Positions 42,114 to 51,135 of a DNA stretch of 63,059 nt are shown here, one piece after another. Origin of the DNA: Streptacidiphilus pinicola (GTDB lineage: Bacteria > Actinomycetota > Actinomycetes > Streptomycetales > Streptomycetaceae). The stretch spans positions 1 through 63,059 of the forward strand of contig NZ_QKYN01000185.1 in the NCBI RefSeq assembly GCF_003258295.1, in the 5' to 3' direction. The notes under the pieces were generated by a model. It was given only the letters and a program-made list of their open reading frames with translations, searched no databases and had not been told where the DNA came from. The position numbers and the translations under genes are program-made. The first letter of the stretch is position 1; the number at the start of each line of letters is the position of its first letter.

Positions 42114-42782
42114 ATGCCACCGACTGATGCCGCCGACCCCGCCGAGCTCGCGGTGGAGCTGCACGCCGTGCTCGGTCTGCTGTCACGCCGAGCGCGAGCC
42201 GCGACCGCGGCCACCGAGCTCACCGCCTCGCAGCGCTCCGTCGCCGCCCGCCTGCTGCGTGAGGGGCCCGCCACCACGGCGGATCTGGCGCGGGCCGAGT
42301 TCGTCCGGCCGCAGTCGATGCGGTTGACGCTCGGCGCGCTGGAGGAGCGCGGGCTGATCGCCCGCACGCCGCACCCCACCGACGGCCGCCAGGTGCTGGT
42401 GGAGCTGTCGGAGGCGGGCCGGGCCACCGTCGCCGGGATCATGCAGACCAAGCAGGGCTGGCTCTCCTCCGCCATCGCGGGCGACCTCGACGCAGGCCAG
42501 CGCGCGGCGCTCGCCGCCGCGCTGCCGGTGCTCCGCGCCCTCGCCGGCACGGACACCCCCGTCGGCGACGCCGCCACGGGGGCTTCCGGAGCCCCCATCG
42601 CTGGGCCCGCCGGTGCGACCACGGCCACCGGTCCCGCCGGAACCCCGGCACCCGCCCGACCCCTGGCCAAGACCGGCCCAGCGCCGGAACCCCGCAGACC
42701 CAGGACCGGCCCCGCCGACACCCCGGCGCCCGCCCGGGCTGCCGCCGCGCGCGCCGCCGGGGCCTCCGGGGCGCAGGAGTGA
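42114..42782 (+). CDS. MarR-family regulator with long Pro/Ala tail
   Basis: The product is 222 aa. The first ~145 residues are a standard MarR dimer (TTADLARAEFVRPQSMRLTL, then RTPHPTDGRQVLVELSEAG). The last ~70 residues are low-complexity Pro, Ala, Thr and Gly, unusual for the family. Its stop overlaps the GTG of the MFS gene, so it is co-transcribed with the exporter it probably represses; the operator lies just upstream. Confidence 0.86.
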   Translation: MPPTDAADPAELAVELHAVLGLLSRRARAATAATELTASQRSVAARLLREGPATTADLARAEFVRPQSMRLTLGALEERGLIARTPHPTDGRQVLVELSEAGRATVAGIMQTKQGWLSSAIAGDLDAGQRAALAAALPVLRALAGTDTPVGDAATGASGAPIAGPAGATTATGPAGTPAPARPLAKTGPAPEPRRPRTGPADTPAPARAAAARAAGASGAQE

Positions 42783-44191
42783 GCACGGCGGCCGAGGCAC
42801 CCGGCGCGAAGACCGCCACCGCCCTAGCTCCCGGCATACGCAAGGCCTTCAGCGGCACGATGATGGCGCCGCTGCTGCTCGGCGTGGCCCTCAACCCGAT
42901 CAACTCGACGATGATCGCCACCGCGCTCGTCGCCGTGGGCCACGCCTTCGGCGTCGGGGTCGCCCAGACGGCGTGGCTGGTGGCCTCGCTCTACCTCGCC
43001 AGCGCGGTCGGGCAGCCGACGATGGGCCGCCTGGCGGACCTGGTCGGACCCCGCAAGGTCTTTCTCAGCGGTCTCGTGGTCGTCCTCGCCGCCGGGCTGG
43101 TCGGCGCGCTCGCCCCCGCCTTCGGCTGGCTGATCGCCTCGCGCGTGCTGCTCGGCGTCGGCACCTCGGCCGCCTACCCGTCCGCGATGGCCATGCTCCG
43201 CGCGGAGTCGCGGCGCACCGGGGTCGAGGCGCCGCGCACGGTGCTGGGCCGGCTCTCGCTGGCCTCGCTGGCCAGCGCCGCGGTCGGTCCGGTGCTGGGC
43301 GGCGCGCTGGCGGCCACGCTGGGCTGGCGGGCGGTGTTCGCGGTCAACATCCCTGCCGCCGCCGTCGGTCTGCTGCTGGCCCTGCGCTGGGCTCCGGCGG
43401 ACCCGCCGCGCACGGCCGAGCGCGCCAAGGTCAGCCTGGACCCGCCGGGCCTGCTGCTCTTCGCGGCGACCATCGCCACGACCATGCTCTTCCTGATGAA
43501 CCTGGCCCACCCGGACTGGCTGCTGCTGGCGCTCGCGCTGCTGCTCGGCGCGGCCCTGGTGGCCTTGGAGCTGCGCGCCGGGCAGCCCTTCCTCGACCTG
43601 CGCCTGCTGGGCCGAAGCCCCGGCCTGACCAGGACGTTCGCCCGCAGTGGGATGACCTACCTGGTGCTGTACTGCATGCTCTACGGCTTCTCGCAGTGGA
43701 TGCAGGAGTCCCACGGCCTGAGCGCCTTCCACGCGGGCCTGATCGCGCTGCCGATGTCCGTGACGGCGGGCGTCTTCTCGCTGCTCGGCGCGCGGACCAG
43801 AACGCTGCGCGCGCCGCTGGTGGCGCTGACGCTGCTGCTGGGCGCGGGCTCCGCGCTGCTGCTCCTGCTCGACGGCCACACCCCGGTCGCCGTGCTGGTG
43901 CTGGCGAGCACCGTCTTCGGGGTCGGCCAGGGCCTCGCCTCCAGCTGCAACCAGGCCGCCGTCTACGCCCAGGCGCCCGCCGACGGCACCGGTTCGGCGG
44001 CAGGACTGCAGCGCACCTCGATCTACCTGGGGGCGATCCTGTCCTCCTCCGTCCTCGCGCTGCTCTACGGCACTCGCGCCACCGACGCCGGACTGCACGG
44101 CATCGCCGCCGTGATGGGCGTGCTCTGCGCCGTCCTGTTGCTCTTCACCACCGCGGACCGCGCCCTGCGCGCCGGCCGCCGATCCAGCTGA
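42779..44191 (+). CDS. MFS efflux transporter (DHA2/14-helix type)
   Basis: The product is 470 aa starting at GTG 42779. About 14 membrane helices; NPINSTMIATALVAVGHAFG and GRLADLVGPRKVFLSGLVVV are the usual DHA2 motif A/D1 regions. The family exports drugs or metabolites with proton antiport. Control by the upstream MarR and the co-transcribed isochorismatase-like gene suggest a toxic aromatic or chorismate-derived compound as substrate (inference). Confidence 0.87.
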   Translation: MSTAAEAPGAKTATALAPGIRKAFSGTMMAPLLLGVALNPINSTMIATALVAVGHAFGVGVAQTAWLVASLYLASAVGQPTMGRLADLVGPRKVFLSGLVVVLAAGLVGALAPAFGWLIASRVLLGVGTSAAYPSAMAMLRAESRRTGVEAPRTVLGRLSLASLASAAVGPVLGGALAATLGWRAVFAVNIPAAAVGLLLALRWAPADPPRTAERAKVSLDPPGLLLFAATIATTMLFLMNLAHPDWLLLALALLLGAALVALELRAGQPFLDLRLLGRSPGLTRTFARSGMTYLVLYCMLYGFSQWMQESHGLSAFHAGLIALPMSVTAGVFSLLGARTRTLRAPLVALTLLLGAGSALLLLLDGHTPVAVLVLASTVFGVGQGLASSCNQAAVYAQAPADGTGSAAGLQRTSIYLGAILSSSVLALLYGTRATDAGLHGIAAVMGVLCAVLLLFTTADRALRAGRRSS

Positions 44192-44214
44192 CACCCCGTT
44201 CCGGAAGGTTCCCG

Positions 44215-44760
44215 ATGACCGCCACCACCCTCGACGCGACCACCGCCCTGATCATGATCGACCTGCAGAAGGGCATCACCGCCTTCGCCGCCGAGCACGG
44301 CATCGAGGAGGTGCTCGACAACTCCGGGCAGCTCGCCGCCGCGTTCCGCGAGCGCGGCCTGCCCGTCGTGCACGTCAACGTCACCGGCGGCGCGCCCGGC
44401 CGTACCGCCTTCTCCCGTCCGGCGCGCGAACTGCCCGCCGACTGGGCCGAGTTGGTGCTGCCCGTCGTCGACGGCGACGTCACCGTCACCAAGCGGACCT
44501 GGGGCGCGTTCCACGGCACCGACCTGGACGCGGAGCTGCGCGAGCGCGGCGTCACCCAGGTCGTCGTGACCGGCGTCGCCACCAGCATGGGCGTGGAGTC
44601 CACCGCGCGCGCCGCGCACGAGCACGGCTACCACGTGACCGTCGCCTCGGACGCGATCACCGACCCCGACCGCGTCTCGCACGAGCACAGCCTCACCCGC
44701 GTCTTCCCGAAGCTCGGCGAGACCGGCACCACGGCGGAGCTGATCGCCCTGCTGGGCTGA
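44215..44760 (+). CDS. Isochorismatase-family hydrolase without the nucleophilic cysteine
   Basis: The product is 181 aa of Rossmann-like isochorismatase fold: catalytic Asp in LIMIDLQKG and Lys in VTVTKRTWGAF. Where cysteine hydrolases of the family have Cys, the motif reads GVATSMGVESTAR with Gly126. The same loss is seen in true isochorismatases, which use Asp/Lys only, so vinyl-ether hydrolysis is more likely than amide hydrolysis. Third gene of the marR operon; ends at a strong terminator. Confidence 0.83.
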   Translation: MTATTLDATTALIMIDLQKGITAFAAEHGIEEVLDNSGQLAAAFRERGLPVVHVNVTGGAPGRTAFSRPARELPADWAELVLPVVDGDVTVTKRTWGAFHGTDLDAELRERGVTQVVVTGVATSMGVESTARAAHEHGYHVTVASDAITDPDRVSHEHSLTRVFPKLGETGTTAELIALLG

Positions 44761-44765
44761 CCGGA

Positions 44766-44804
44766 ACGCACCCGGCAACGCCTCTGGGGCGTTGCCGGGT
44801 GCGT
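44766..44804. terminator. Bidirectional terminator, isochorismatase / SDR
   Basis: A perfect 17-bp stem, ACGCACCCGGCAACGCC (44766-44782) with GGCGTTGCCGGGTGCGT (44788-44804) and a 5-nt loop, between convergent genes. Confidence 0.85.
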
Positions 44805-44810
44805 CCGGAG

Positions 44811-45584
44811 TCAGCCGCGGCCGAGGAAGGGCATCCCCGTGGCCATGATCGTCATGAACGGGACGTTCACGTCGAGGGGCAGCGAGGCGATGTGCACGAT
44901 GGTCGACGCGACGTGCGCCGCGTCCATGACCGGCTCGACGGCGATCCGGCCGTCCGCCTGGAGGATGCCCTGGGTCATCCGCTCGGTCATCTCGGTCGCG
45001 GCGTTGCCGATGTCGATCTGCCCGACCGCGATGCGGTGGGTGCGGCCCTCCAGGGCAAGCGACTTGGTGAGACCGGTCATCGCGTGCTTGGTCGCCGTGT
45101 AGGCGACGCTGTTCGGGCGGGGCACCTGGGCCGAGACCGAGCCGTTGTTGATGATCCGACCGCCGACCGGGTCCTGATCGCGCATCAGCGCGAAGGCGCG
45201 CTGGGCGACGAGGAAGGCACCGGTGAGGTTGACGTCCACGATCGAGCGCCAGCGCTCGGTCGGGAGCTCGGCCGCGGGGGCGGGGGTGCCGAAGGAGCCG
45301 GCGTTGTTGAAGAGCAGGTCCAGGCGGCCGTAACGCTCGGCGATCTGCTCGAAGAGCGCGGCGACCGCGGCCTCGTCGGTGACGTCGGCGGGCAGCACCC
45401 AGGCCTGGGCGATCTCCGCCGCGGTCTCCTTGAGCGCCTCCTCCCGACGCCCCGTCAGCACGACCGTCCAGCCGGCCCGGCCGAGCGCCCGCGCGGTGAT
45501 TCTCCCGATGCCGGAACCGGCACCCGTCACCAGGGCGATCCGGCCTGCCGACCGCGGCTCTTCCTCGTTGAACTCCTGCGTCAT
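44811..45584 (-). CDS. Short-chain dehydrogenase/reductase
   Basis: The product is 257 aa from ATG 45584 (GGGAGGAG upstream). Classical [31 protein letters not shown], catalytic [15 protein letters not shown]. Monocistronic; substrate unknown. It ends just after a shared terminator. Confidence 0.87.
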   Translation of the reverse strand: MTQEFNEEEPRSAGRIALVTGAGSGIGRITARALGRAGWTVVLTGRREEALKETAAEIAQAWVLPADVTDEAAVAALFEQIAERYGRLDLLFNNAGSFGTPAPAAELPTERWRSIVDVNLTGAFLVAQRAFALMRDQDPVGGRIINNGSVSAQVPRPNSVAYTATKHAMTGLTKSLALEGRTHRIAVGQIDIGNAATEMTERMTQGILQADGRIAVEPVMDAAHVASTIVHIASLPLDVNVPFMTIMATGMPFLGRG

Positions 45585-45746
45585 GCAGCTCCTCCCGTTG
45601 ATCCACACGCTACCGCTTTCGGGCGAAACTCCGTCGTGCCGTTCGCGTGGCGGGACAGTGATCAAGACCATAGGTTGTGCGGGATTCGAACGGTGTTGCC
45701 ACACGTGGCGCACCGCAGGCGGCTCGGCTCAGGAGGCACGGTCACC

Positions 45747-46496
45747 ATGTCGGACACGTCCCCACCGCTGCGCGCCCGTCGCCGGCTGCTCACCGGCGCA
45801 GCCTCGCTGCTGGCCGCGAGCGCCCTGCTCCTCGTGCCGGCCACCGCGCTGGCTGCCGGGCGGACGACCGGCCCGGCCGACGGCCCGGGCTTCCCCGTAC
45901 CGGTGCGTGTGGGCGACGCCCGGCAGGTGATCACTGTTCAGGCGCACGGCACCCACGCCACGGTGACGGCCTGGCAGCTGACGCCGGCGGGCTGGCGGCG
46001 GGTCCTGGCCACCACGGCCGCCCGGATCGGCGCCCACGGCCTGGCGGACGGCGCGACGCGCGTGCAGAACACGCTCACCACGCCGACCGGCACCTACACG
46101 ATCACCCAGGGCTTCGGGAACGGCCCGGCCCCGCAGGGCACCCTGATCCCGTACCACCGGGTCACGCCGCACGACTGGTGGGTCGAGGACCCCCAGTCGC
46201 CGTACTACAACACGCTGCGCACCGCGGAGCAGGGCGGCTTCCCGCTCACCGCGGCCGGGGCGCGCGGCAGCGAGCACCTGGCGGACTACCCCGTCCAGTA
46301 CCACAACGCGCTGGTCGTCGACTTCAACATGCACCCCGCCGTCCCGGGCCGCGGTGCGGGCATCTTCCTCCACGACCTCAGCCCCTCCGCCGGCCCGACG
46401 GCGGGTTGCGTCGCCGTCCCGGCGGCCGTGATGACCGCCATCCTCCGCTGGATCACCCCGGCCGCCCACCCCGTGATCGCCATCGGTGGCAAGTGA
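45747..46496 (+). CDS. Secreted L,D-transpeptidase-like (YkuD family) protein
   Basis: The product is 249 aa. ATG 45747 follows AGGAGG. The signal has a twin-arginine look (RARRRLLTGAASLLAASALL), then an ALAA-like cleavage area. The catalytic block FLHDLSPSAGPTAGCVAVP contains His209 and Cys221, the His/Cys pair of the YkuD fold. It would cross-link or remodel peptidoglycan outside the membrane. Confidence 0.82.
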   Translation: MSDTSPPLRARRRLLTGAASLLAASALLLVPATALAAGRTTGPADGPGFPVPVRVGDARQVITVQAHGTHATVTAWQLTPAGWRRVLATTAARIGAHGLADGATRVQNTLTTPTGTYTITQGFGNGPAPQGTLIPYHRVTPHDWWVEDPQSPYYNTLRTAEQGGFPLTAAGARGSEHLADYPVQYHNALVVDFNMHPAVPGRGAGIFLHDLSPSAGPTAGCVAVPAAVMTAILRWITPAAHPVIAIGGK

Positions 46497-46527
46497 CCGG
46501 CGCCGGGCGTGTCCGGCGCGGCGTGCG

Positions 46528-46575
46528 CCCGGCCGCTCAGCCGCTCAGCCGCCCGGCCGCTCAGCCGCTCAGCCG
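46528..46575. repeat. Perfect tandem duplication of a 24-bp unit
   Basis: A 24-bp unit beginning CCCGGCCGCTCAG occurs twice without a gap (46528-46551, 46552-46575). On the minus strand each unit contains CGGCTGAG, and the copy nearest the enoyl-reductase-like gene supplies that gene's TGA stop (46569-46571). It lies between convergent genes. Confidence 0.7.
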
Positions 46576-47795
46576 CCGAAGCGGGACGGGGGCTCGGTGG
46601 GCTGGGAGTCGAGGACGCGGAAGGTGATGCCCGCGGCGCGGAGGCGGTCGATGAGGGCGGAGCCGCAGGCGGAAGCGGTGGTCTGCTGGCCGGCGGTCTT
46701 GGGCAGGTCGTCGTAGGCGAGGCAGAGGGCGGTCTCGGCCAGCATCTTGGCCGTCTCGCCGTAGCCCGGGTCACCGCCGGAGACCTCGGTCCAGACGTGG
46801 TGGTCGCCCGCGGTGGCGGAGAACCTGACGGTGAACCAGCTGCGGGCGCGCTGGGCCTCGTCGGGGCCGGCGCCGGAGGGGCGCAGGCTCTCGAGCTTGC
46901 GGCGCAGCGGCGGGATCTGGGCGCCGACGGCGATCCCGACCACCGCGGCGATGCCGGCCAGGGCGATCGGCAGGCGCTTGACCGCCGCGTAGTGGCCGTA
47001 GCGGAAGTCCGGCCCGTAGGCGGGCAGTGCGGCGGCGCTGCGCAGGATGACCTGCTGGTCGATCGCGGGCATCGGCACCGCCCAGGCGCGCGCGTCCTTC
47101 GACCAGCGCGGGCCGACCGCGAGGCCGTGCACCTTGCGACCGGCCGGCGGCGGCTCGAGCAGGCGGCGGGCCTTGGCCGCCTGGCTCATCTGGACCGGAC
47201 GGGAGAAGGCCGTCAGCGTCGAGGCGAAGGTGCCGCCGGAGAAGGTGCCGGAGACGCGGACGTAACCCTCGACGCCGACCGGGCCGTCCAGTTCCTCCCG
47301 GCCCGTGACGCGGCCAAGCTCGCCGACGGTGAAGAGCACGCCGAGGTCGTGCGGGACGGAGTCGAAGCCGCAGGCGTGCACCATGCGGGCGCCGCTGGCC
47401 ACCGCGCGGGCGTGGTAGCGGTTGTACATGGTGTCGACGAACTCCGGCTCACCGGTGAGGTCGACGTAGTCGGTGCCGGCGTCGGCGCACGCAGCGACCA
47501 GGGGCTCGCCGTAGCGCTGGTACGGGCCGACGGTGGTGACGACGACCCGCGCCGCGCGCGCGACCTCGGCGAGGGCGGCCGGATCCGCGCTGTCGGCGAC
47601 CAGCACCGGCAGCTCGGGCAGCCCCAGCCGCTCGCGCAGTGCCTCCAGCTTGGCGCGGTTGCGGCCGGCGACAGCCCACCGGCAGCCCTCCGGCACCTGC
47701 CGGGCCAGATACTCGGCGGTCAGTCCCCCGGTGAAACCGGTGGCTCCGAACAGGACCAGGTCGTACTCACGATCCGCTGCACCCTCAGACACCAT
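46569..47795 (-). CDS. Trans-acting-enoyl-reductase-like/saccharopine dehydrogenase family protein
   Basis: The product is 408 aa from ATG 47795. The NAD(P)-binding start DLVLFGATGFTGGLTAEYLA, then TTVGPYQRYGEPLVAACADA and HACGFDSVPHDLGVLFT, match the actinobacterial family typified by the mycobacterial trans-acting enoyl reductase of lipid synthesis. A hydrophobic segment lies near residue 295 (LPIALAGIAAVVGIAVGA). No polyketide synthase is nearby, so a house-keeping lipid role is more likely. A 20-bp perfect palindrome sits just upstream. Confidence 0.8.
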   Translation of the reverse strand: MVSEGAADREYDLVLFGATGFTGGLTAEYLARQVPEGCRWAVAGRNRAKLEALRERLGLPELPVLVADSADPAALAEVARAARVVVTTVGPYQRYGEPLVAACADAGTDYVDLTGEPEFVDTMYNRYHARAVASGARMVHACGFDSVPHDLGVLFTVGELGRVTGREELDGPVGVEGYVRVSGTFSGGTFASTLTAFSRPVQMSQAAKARRLLEPPPAGRKVHGLAVGPRWSKDARAWAVPMPAIDQQVILRSAAALPAYGPDFRYGHYAAVKRLPIALAGIAAVVGIAVGAQIPPLRRKLESLRPSGAGPDEAQRARSWFTVRFSATAGDHHVWTEVSGGDPGYGETAKMLAETALCLAYDDLPKTAGQQTTASACGSALIDRLRAAGITFRVLDSQPTEPPSRFGG

Positions 47796-47808
47796 GGGCA
47801 GCACTCTA

Positions 47809-47828
47809 GCGCTACCGATCGGTAGCGC
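47809..47828. promoter_or_regulatory. 20-bp perfect palindrome, TetR-type operator candidate
   Basis: GCGCTACCGATCGGTAGCGC lies 13 bp upstream of the enoyl-reductase-like gene's start codon. Length and symmetry fit a TetR-family dimer site; no TetR gene is adjacent. Confidence 0.55.
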
Positions 47829-48009
47829 CCGGGGATTCCGCGGCCTTGCGGACCAGCAGACAGGCCTGCTCACGCCGCCCGCCCGGGCGCAGCGTCAGCG
47901 CCTCCCTGCAAAAGCCCACCGCCGCCAACTCGGCGGTGACCACGTCGGGTTGCATCAGCTCGATGGTGTGGGCGACACAGTCCTGCGCAGGCCGCGCGGA
48001 CAGCTTGAC
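47812..48009 (-). other. Possible coding remnant upstream of the palindrome
   Basis: On the minus strand one frame reads DCVAHTIELMQPDVVTAELA and GRREQACLLVRKAAESPG up to a TAG inside the palindrome. It looks protein-like but has no start codon before the iron box at 48014. It could be the tail of a deleted gene, perhaps a methyltransferase. Otherwise the gap between 47796 and 48041 holds only the palindrome and the iron box. Confidence 0.25.
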
Positions 48010-48013
48010 ATAC

Positions 48014-48032
48014 TTAGGTTAGGCAACCCTAA
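48014..48032. promoter_or_regulatory. Iron box (DmdR/IdeR-type) upstream of the siderophore ATPase gene
   Basis: TTAGGTTAGGCAACCCTAA, close to the actinobacterial consensus, 9 bp before the ATG. TTGACA at 48005-48010 gives a promoter overlapping the box. Fe2+-bound DmdR/IdeR would repress the ATPase gene. Confidence 0.85.
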
Positions 48033-48041
48033 GTTAATCGC

Positions 48042-48899
48042 ATGCTTGAGACCCACTCCCTCCGCCTCTCCTACGACCGCTCCCGCGCGGCCGCGGCCGC
48101 GCCCGTGGTTGACGGGCTGGACCTCGCGCTGCCGCGCGGCGCCGTGACCGCGATCGTCGGGCCCAACGGCTGCGGCAAGTCGACGCTGCTGCGCGGGCTC
48201 GCGCGGCTGCTGCGGCCGGCCGCGGGCACGGTGCTGCTGGAGGGCGACGACCTGCACCGGCTGCCCTCGCGGGAGGTGGCGCGGCGGCTCGGGCTGCTGC
48301 CGCAGCAGCCCGTCGCGCCGGAGGGGATCACCGTCGAGGGACTGGTCCGGCTCGGGCGGCATCCGCACCAGGGGCTGTTCGGGGCGTGGAGCGCCGCCGA
48401 CCAGGACGCCGTGGAGCGGGCACTGGCGCGCACCGGGACGGCCCAGCTGCGCGACCGCCCGGTGGACCGGCTCAGCGGTGGGCAGCGCCAGCGCGCCTGG
48501 ATCGCGCTGACGCTCGCCCAGGAGACGGAGCTGCTGCTCCTCGACGAGCCCACCACCTTCCTCGACCTGCGCCACCAGCTGGACGTACTGGACCTCGTGG
48601 TGCGGCTGCAGCGCGAGGCCGCGCGGACGGTCGTGATGGTCCTGCACGACCTGGGCCAGGCCGCCCGCTACGCGGACCACCTGGTGGTGCTGCGCGCGGG
48701 CCGCCTGGTCGCGGCGGGCGCGCCCCGCGAGGTGCTGGACGCGGAGCTGGTGGCGGAGGTGTTCGAGGTGGAGTGCCGGATCGTGCCGGACCCGGAGACC
48801 GGCACTCCCCTCGTCGTCCCCGCCGCCCGGCACGGCGGCGCGGCGGTCCGGACCTCCGAGGTCGCCGCCGTCACACCGTCGCCGAGCGCCGCTCCCTGA
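48042..48899 (+). CDS. Ferric-siderophore ABC transporter ATPase (FecE/FepC-like)
   Basis: The product is 285 aa: Walker [19 protein letters not shown], signature [13 protein letters not shown], Walker [20 protein letters not shown]-loop [13 protein letters not shown]. It powers import of ferric siderophores through the FecCD pair encoded on the opposite strand. Its 3' end overlaps that permease gene by 29 bp, an unusual convergent arrangement within one transporter. Iron-box controlled. Confidence 0.92.
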   Translation: MLETHSLRLSYDRSRAAAAAPVVDGLDLALPRGAVTAIVGPNGCGKSTLLRGLARLLRPAAGTVLLEGDDLHRLPSREVARRLGLLPQQPVAPEGITVEGLVRLGRHPHQGLFGAWSAADQDAVERALARTGTAQLRDRPVDRLSGGQRQRAWIALTLAQETELLLLDEPTTFLDLRHQLDVLDLVVRLQREAARTVVMVLHDLGQAARYADHLVVLRAGRLVAAGAPREVLDAELVAEVFEVECRIVPDPETGTPLVVPAARHGGAAVRTSEVAAVTPSPSAAP

Positions 48900-49947
48900 C
48901 AAGCAGTCGCACCAGGTAGCCGCCGCCGAGCAGGCCCGTCACCACCCCGACGGGCAGCTGGTGCCCGGGCACGGCCCGCTGCGCGGCCCAGTCCGCGAGG
49001 ACGAGCAGCAGCGCGCCCATCGCCGCGGAGGGCAGCAGGTTCGGCCCCGGCGCGCGGGTCAGCCGCCGGGCCAGCTGCGGCGCCGTCAGCGCGACGAAGG
49101 CCACCGGCCCGGCCGCCGACGCGGCCGCCGCGGCCAACAACAGCGCGGCGAGCAGCAGCATCCGCCGGGTGCGGGCCACCGGGACGCCGAGGGCCGTTGC
49201 CGCGTCCTCGCCGAGTTCGAGCAGCCGCAGCGCGCGGGCCTGACCGAGGGTCAGGGGCACCAGAACCGCCAGCGCCACGGCGAGCACCGCGGCGGCCGAC
49301 CAGTCGACGCCGTCGAGGCTGCCGGTCAGCCAGAGCACCGCGCGGGCGGCGTCGGTGAGTTGGCCGCGCGTCAGCAGGTAGCCGTTGACGCCGGTCAGCA
49401 CCGCGCCGACGGCGATGCCGACCAGGACGAGCTGCTGCCGTCCGCCCCGGGCGAGCAGCAGCACCGCTCCCCCGGCGAGCAGCGCGCCGGCGACCGCGCC
49501 GACCGGAACCGCCACCGCGCCGCCGACTCCCCCGAGCAGCACAATCGCCGTGAGCGCGCCGGTGGCCGCGCCCTGGGTGAAACCGAGCACGTCGGGGCTG
49601 CCGAGCGGGTTGCGCAGCAGGGCCTGGAACACCGCGCCGGACAGGGCCAGCGCCGCGCCCGCGAGCAGTCCCGTCACCACGCGCGGCAGCCGCAGCTCCC
49701 AGACGACGAAATGGGTGGCCGGGTCGGCGGTCGCGGCGTTCGGGTCGACCAGGGCACGCACGACGCCGGCCGGAGCAAGGGCCAGGTCGCCGCCGCCCGC
49801 GAGAGCGAGCACCGCCGCCGCCGCGGCGGCGAACAGGAGCAGCAGCGTCACCAGGCGCGCCCGGCGCGCGGACCGGTCCGCGGCGCGAGCGGCGGTCGCG
49901 GCCGCGCGCCCCCGGGAGAGCACACGAGAGAGAACGAGAGCCTTCAT
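48871..49947 (-). CDS. FecCD-family siderophore permease 2
   Basis: The product is 358 aa with about ten membrane helices. Family blocks: [38 protein letters not shown], and the C-terminal [20 protein letters not shown]. The basic N-terminal ~30 residues are longer than usual. ATGA overlap with permease 1, with which it forms the import channel. Confidence 0.91.
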   Translation of the reverse strand: MKALVLSRVLSRGRAAATAARAADRSARRARLVTLLLLFAAAAAAVLALAGGGDLALAPAGVVRALVDPNAATADPATHFVVWELRLPRVVTGLLAGAALALSGAVFQALLRNPLGSPDVLGFTQGAATGALTAIVLLGGVGGAVAVPVGAVAGALLAGGAVLLLARGGRQQLVLVGIAVGAVLTGVNGYLLTRGQLTDAARAVLWLTGSLDGVDWSAAAVLAVALAVLVPLTLGQARALRLLELGEDAATALGVPVARTRRMLLLAALLLAAAAASAAGPVAFVALTAPQLARRLTRAPGPNLLPSAAMGALLLVLADWAAQRAVPGHQLPVGVVTGLLGGGYLVRLLVRERRSATV

Positions 49948-50957
49948 GCCGGACCGCCCCGACGGCACACCAGCGCGAGCAGCAGCAGGCCGCCCACCAC
50001 CGCCGTCACCACGCCGACCTGCACCTCGCCGGGACGGGCCACCAGCCGGCCGAGCACGTCCGCGCCGAGCAGCAGGACGGGCCCGAACACGGCGCAGTAC
50101 GGCAGTTGGTGCCGCGGGTCCGGCCCGGTGAGCCGGGCGACGAGATGCGGGGTGAGCAAGCCGACGAAGACCAGCGGCCCGCAGGCGGCCGTGGCCGCGC
50201 CGCAGAGCAGCGTCACGGCGAGGGTCGCGCCCGCGCGGGTCACCGGCAGGCGGGAGCCGAGCGCGCGGGCGGAGTCCTCGCCGAGCGCCAGGGCGCCCAG
50301 CGGGCGGGCAAGCGCGAGCGCGAGCGCCAAGCCGGCGAGGACGAACGGCGTCATCGCGGCGACGGTGCCGAGCTGCGCGGAGGCGAGCGATCCGACGGTC
50401 CAGAACCGCATCCGGTCCAGCGCGTCCGTGTCGACCAGCTCGACGGCGCTGACGTACGAGAAGAGAGCGGCGTTGACGGCGGTTCCGGCGAGCACGAGGC
50501 GCGCGGGCGTGGCCGTGCGCCCGCCGCCGACGGCGTGCACCAGCACGGCGACCAGTGCCGCGCCCGCGAAGGCGAACCACACCGCCCCGCCGAAGCCGGA
50601 GAGTCCGAGGAGGGCGGAGGCGGTGACGACGGCGGCCGAGGCGCCCGCGTTGACGCCGAGCAGCCCGGGATCGGCGAGCGGATTGCGGGTCAGTGCCCGC
50701 ATCACGCCGCCCGCGAGGCCGAGGGCGGACCCGGCGAGCAGGCCGAGCAGGGTACGCGGCAGCCGCATGCCGTGCACGACGTCCCAGGCGGGCGCGGCGG
50801 GATCGGTGAGGCCCTGCCAGACGGCGCCGGGCGCGAGCGGCTTCGCGCCGAGCGCGAGCGAGAGCCCGAGCACGGCGAGCAGCAGCGCGGCCGAGGCCAG
50901 CGGCAGACGCCACCCCCGCAGGGTGAGTGAGGGCGGATCAGCGGTGAGCGCGGTCAT
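49944..50957 (-). CDS. FecCD-family siderophore permease 1
   Basis: The product is 337 aa. MRLPRTLLGLLAGSALGLAG, LTRNPLADPGLLGVNAGAS and ACGPLVFVGLLTPHLVARL are the standard FecCD signatures. Transcribed from the divergent region that holds the 51035 iron box, so it is expected to respond to iron together with the binding lipoprotein on the other side. Confidence 0.91.
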   Translation of the reverse strand: MTALTADPPSLTLRGWRLPLASAALLLAVLGLSLALGAKPLAPGAVWQGLTDPAAPAWDVVHGMRLPRTLLGLLAGSALGLAGGVMRALTRNPLADPGLLGVNAGASAAVVTASALLGLSGFGGAVWFAFAGAALVAVLVHAVGGGRTATPARLVLAGTAVNAALFSYVSAVELVDTDALDRMRFWTVGSLASAQLGTVAAMTPFVLAGLALALALARPLGALALGEDSARALGSRLPVTRAGATLAVTLLCGAATAACGPLVFVGLLTPHLVARLTGPDPRHQLPYCAVFGPVLLLGADVLGRLVARPGEVQVGVVTAVVGGLLLLALVCRRGGPA

Positions 50958-51034
50958 GGGCGCGGGGCCTCCGACGGGATGGACGCCGAGGTGGACGGCG
51001 GGGTGAGCAGGGCGGTGGACAGCGGGCGGAATAC

Positions 51035-51053
51035 TTAGGTTAGGCTACCCTAA
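51035..51053. promoter_or_regulatory. Iron box between the permease operon and the binding-protein operon
   Basis: TTAGGTTAGGCTACCCTAA differs from an ideal palindrome at one position. It is placed between divergent iron genes, 77 bp from one start and 82 bp from the other, so it can repress both. Confidence 0.88.
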
Positions 51054-51135
51054 GTTGACCTTGCCCGACGGGCCCACAGGTCACCTGTGCCGGCCTCTCC
51101 CCTGCCCGCCCTCCCTCCGAGAAAGCGTTCTGCGC

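Noticed and set aside
46500-46580. Short repeats near 46.5 kb considered as a CRISPR array
   Set aside because: Only two abutting 24-bp units without spacers, and no cas genes.
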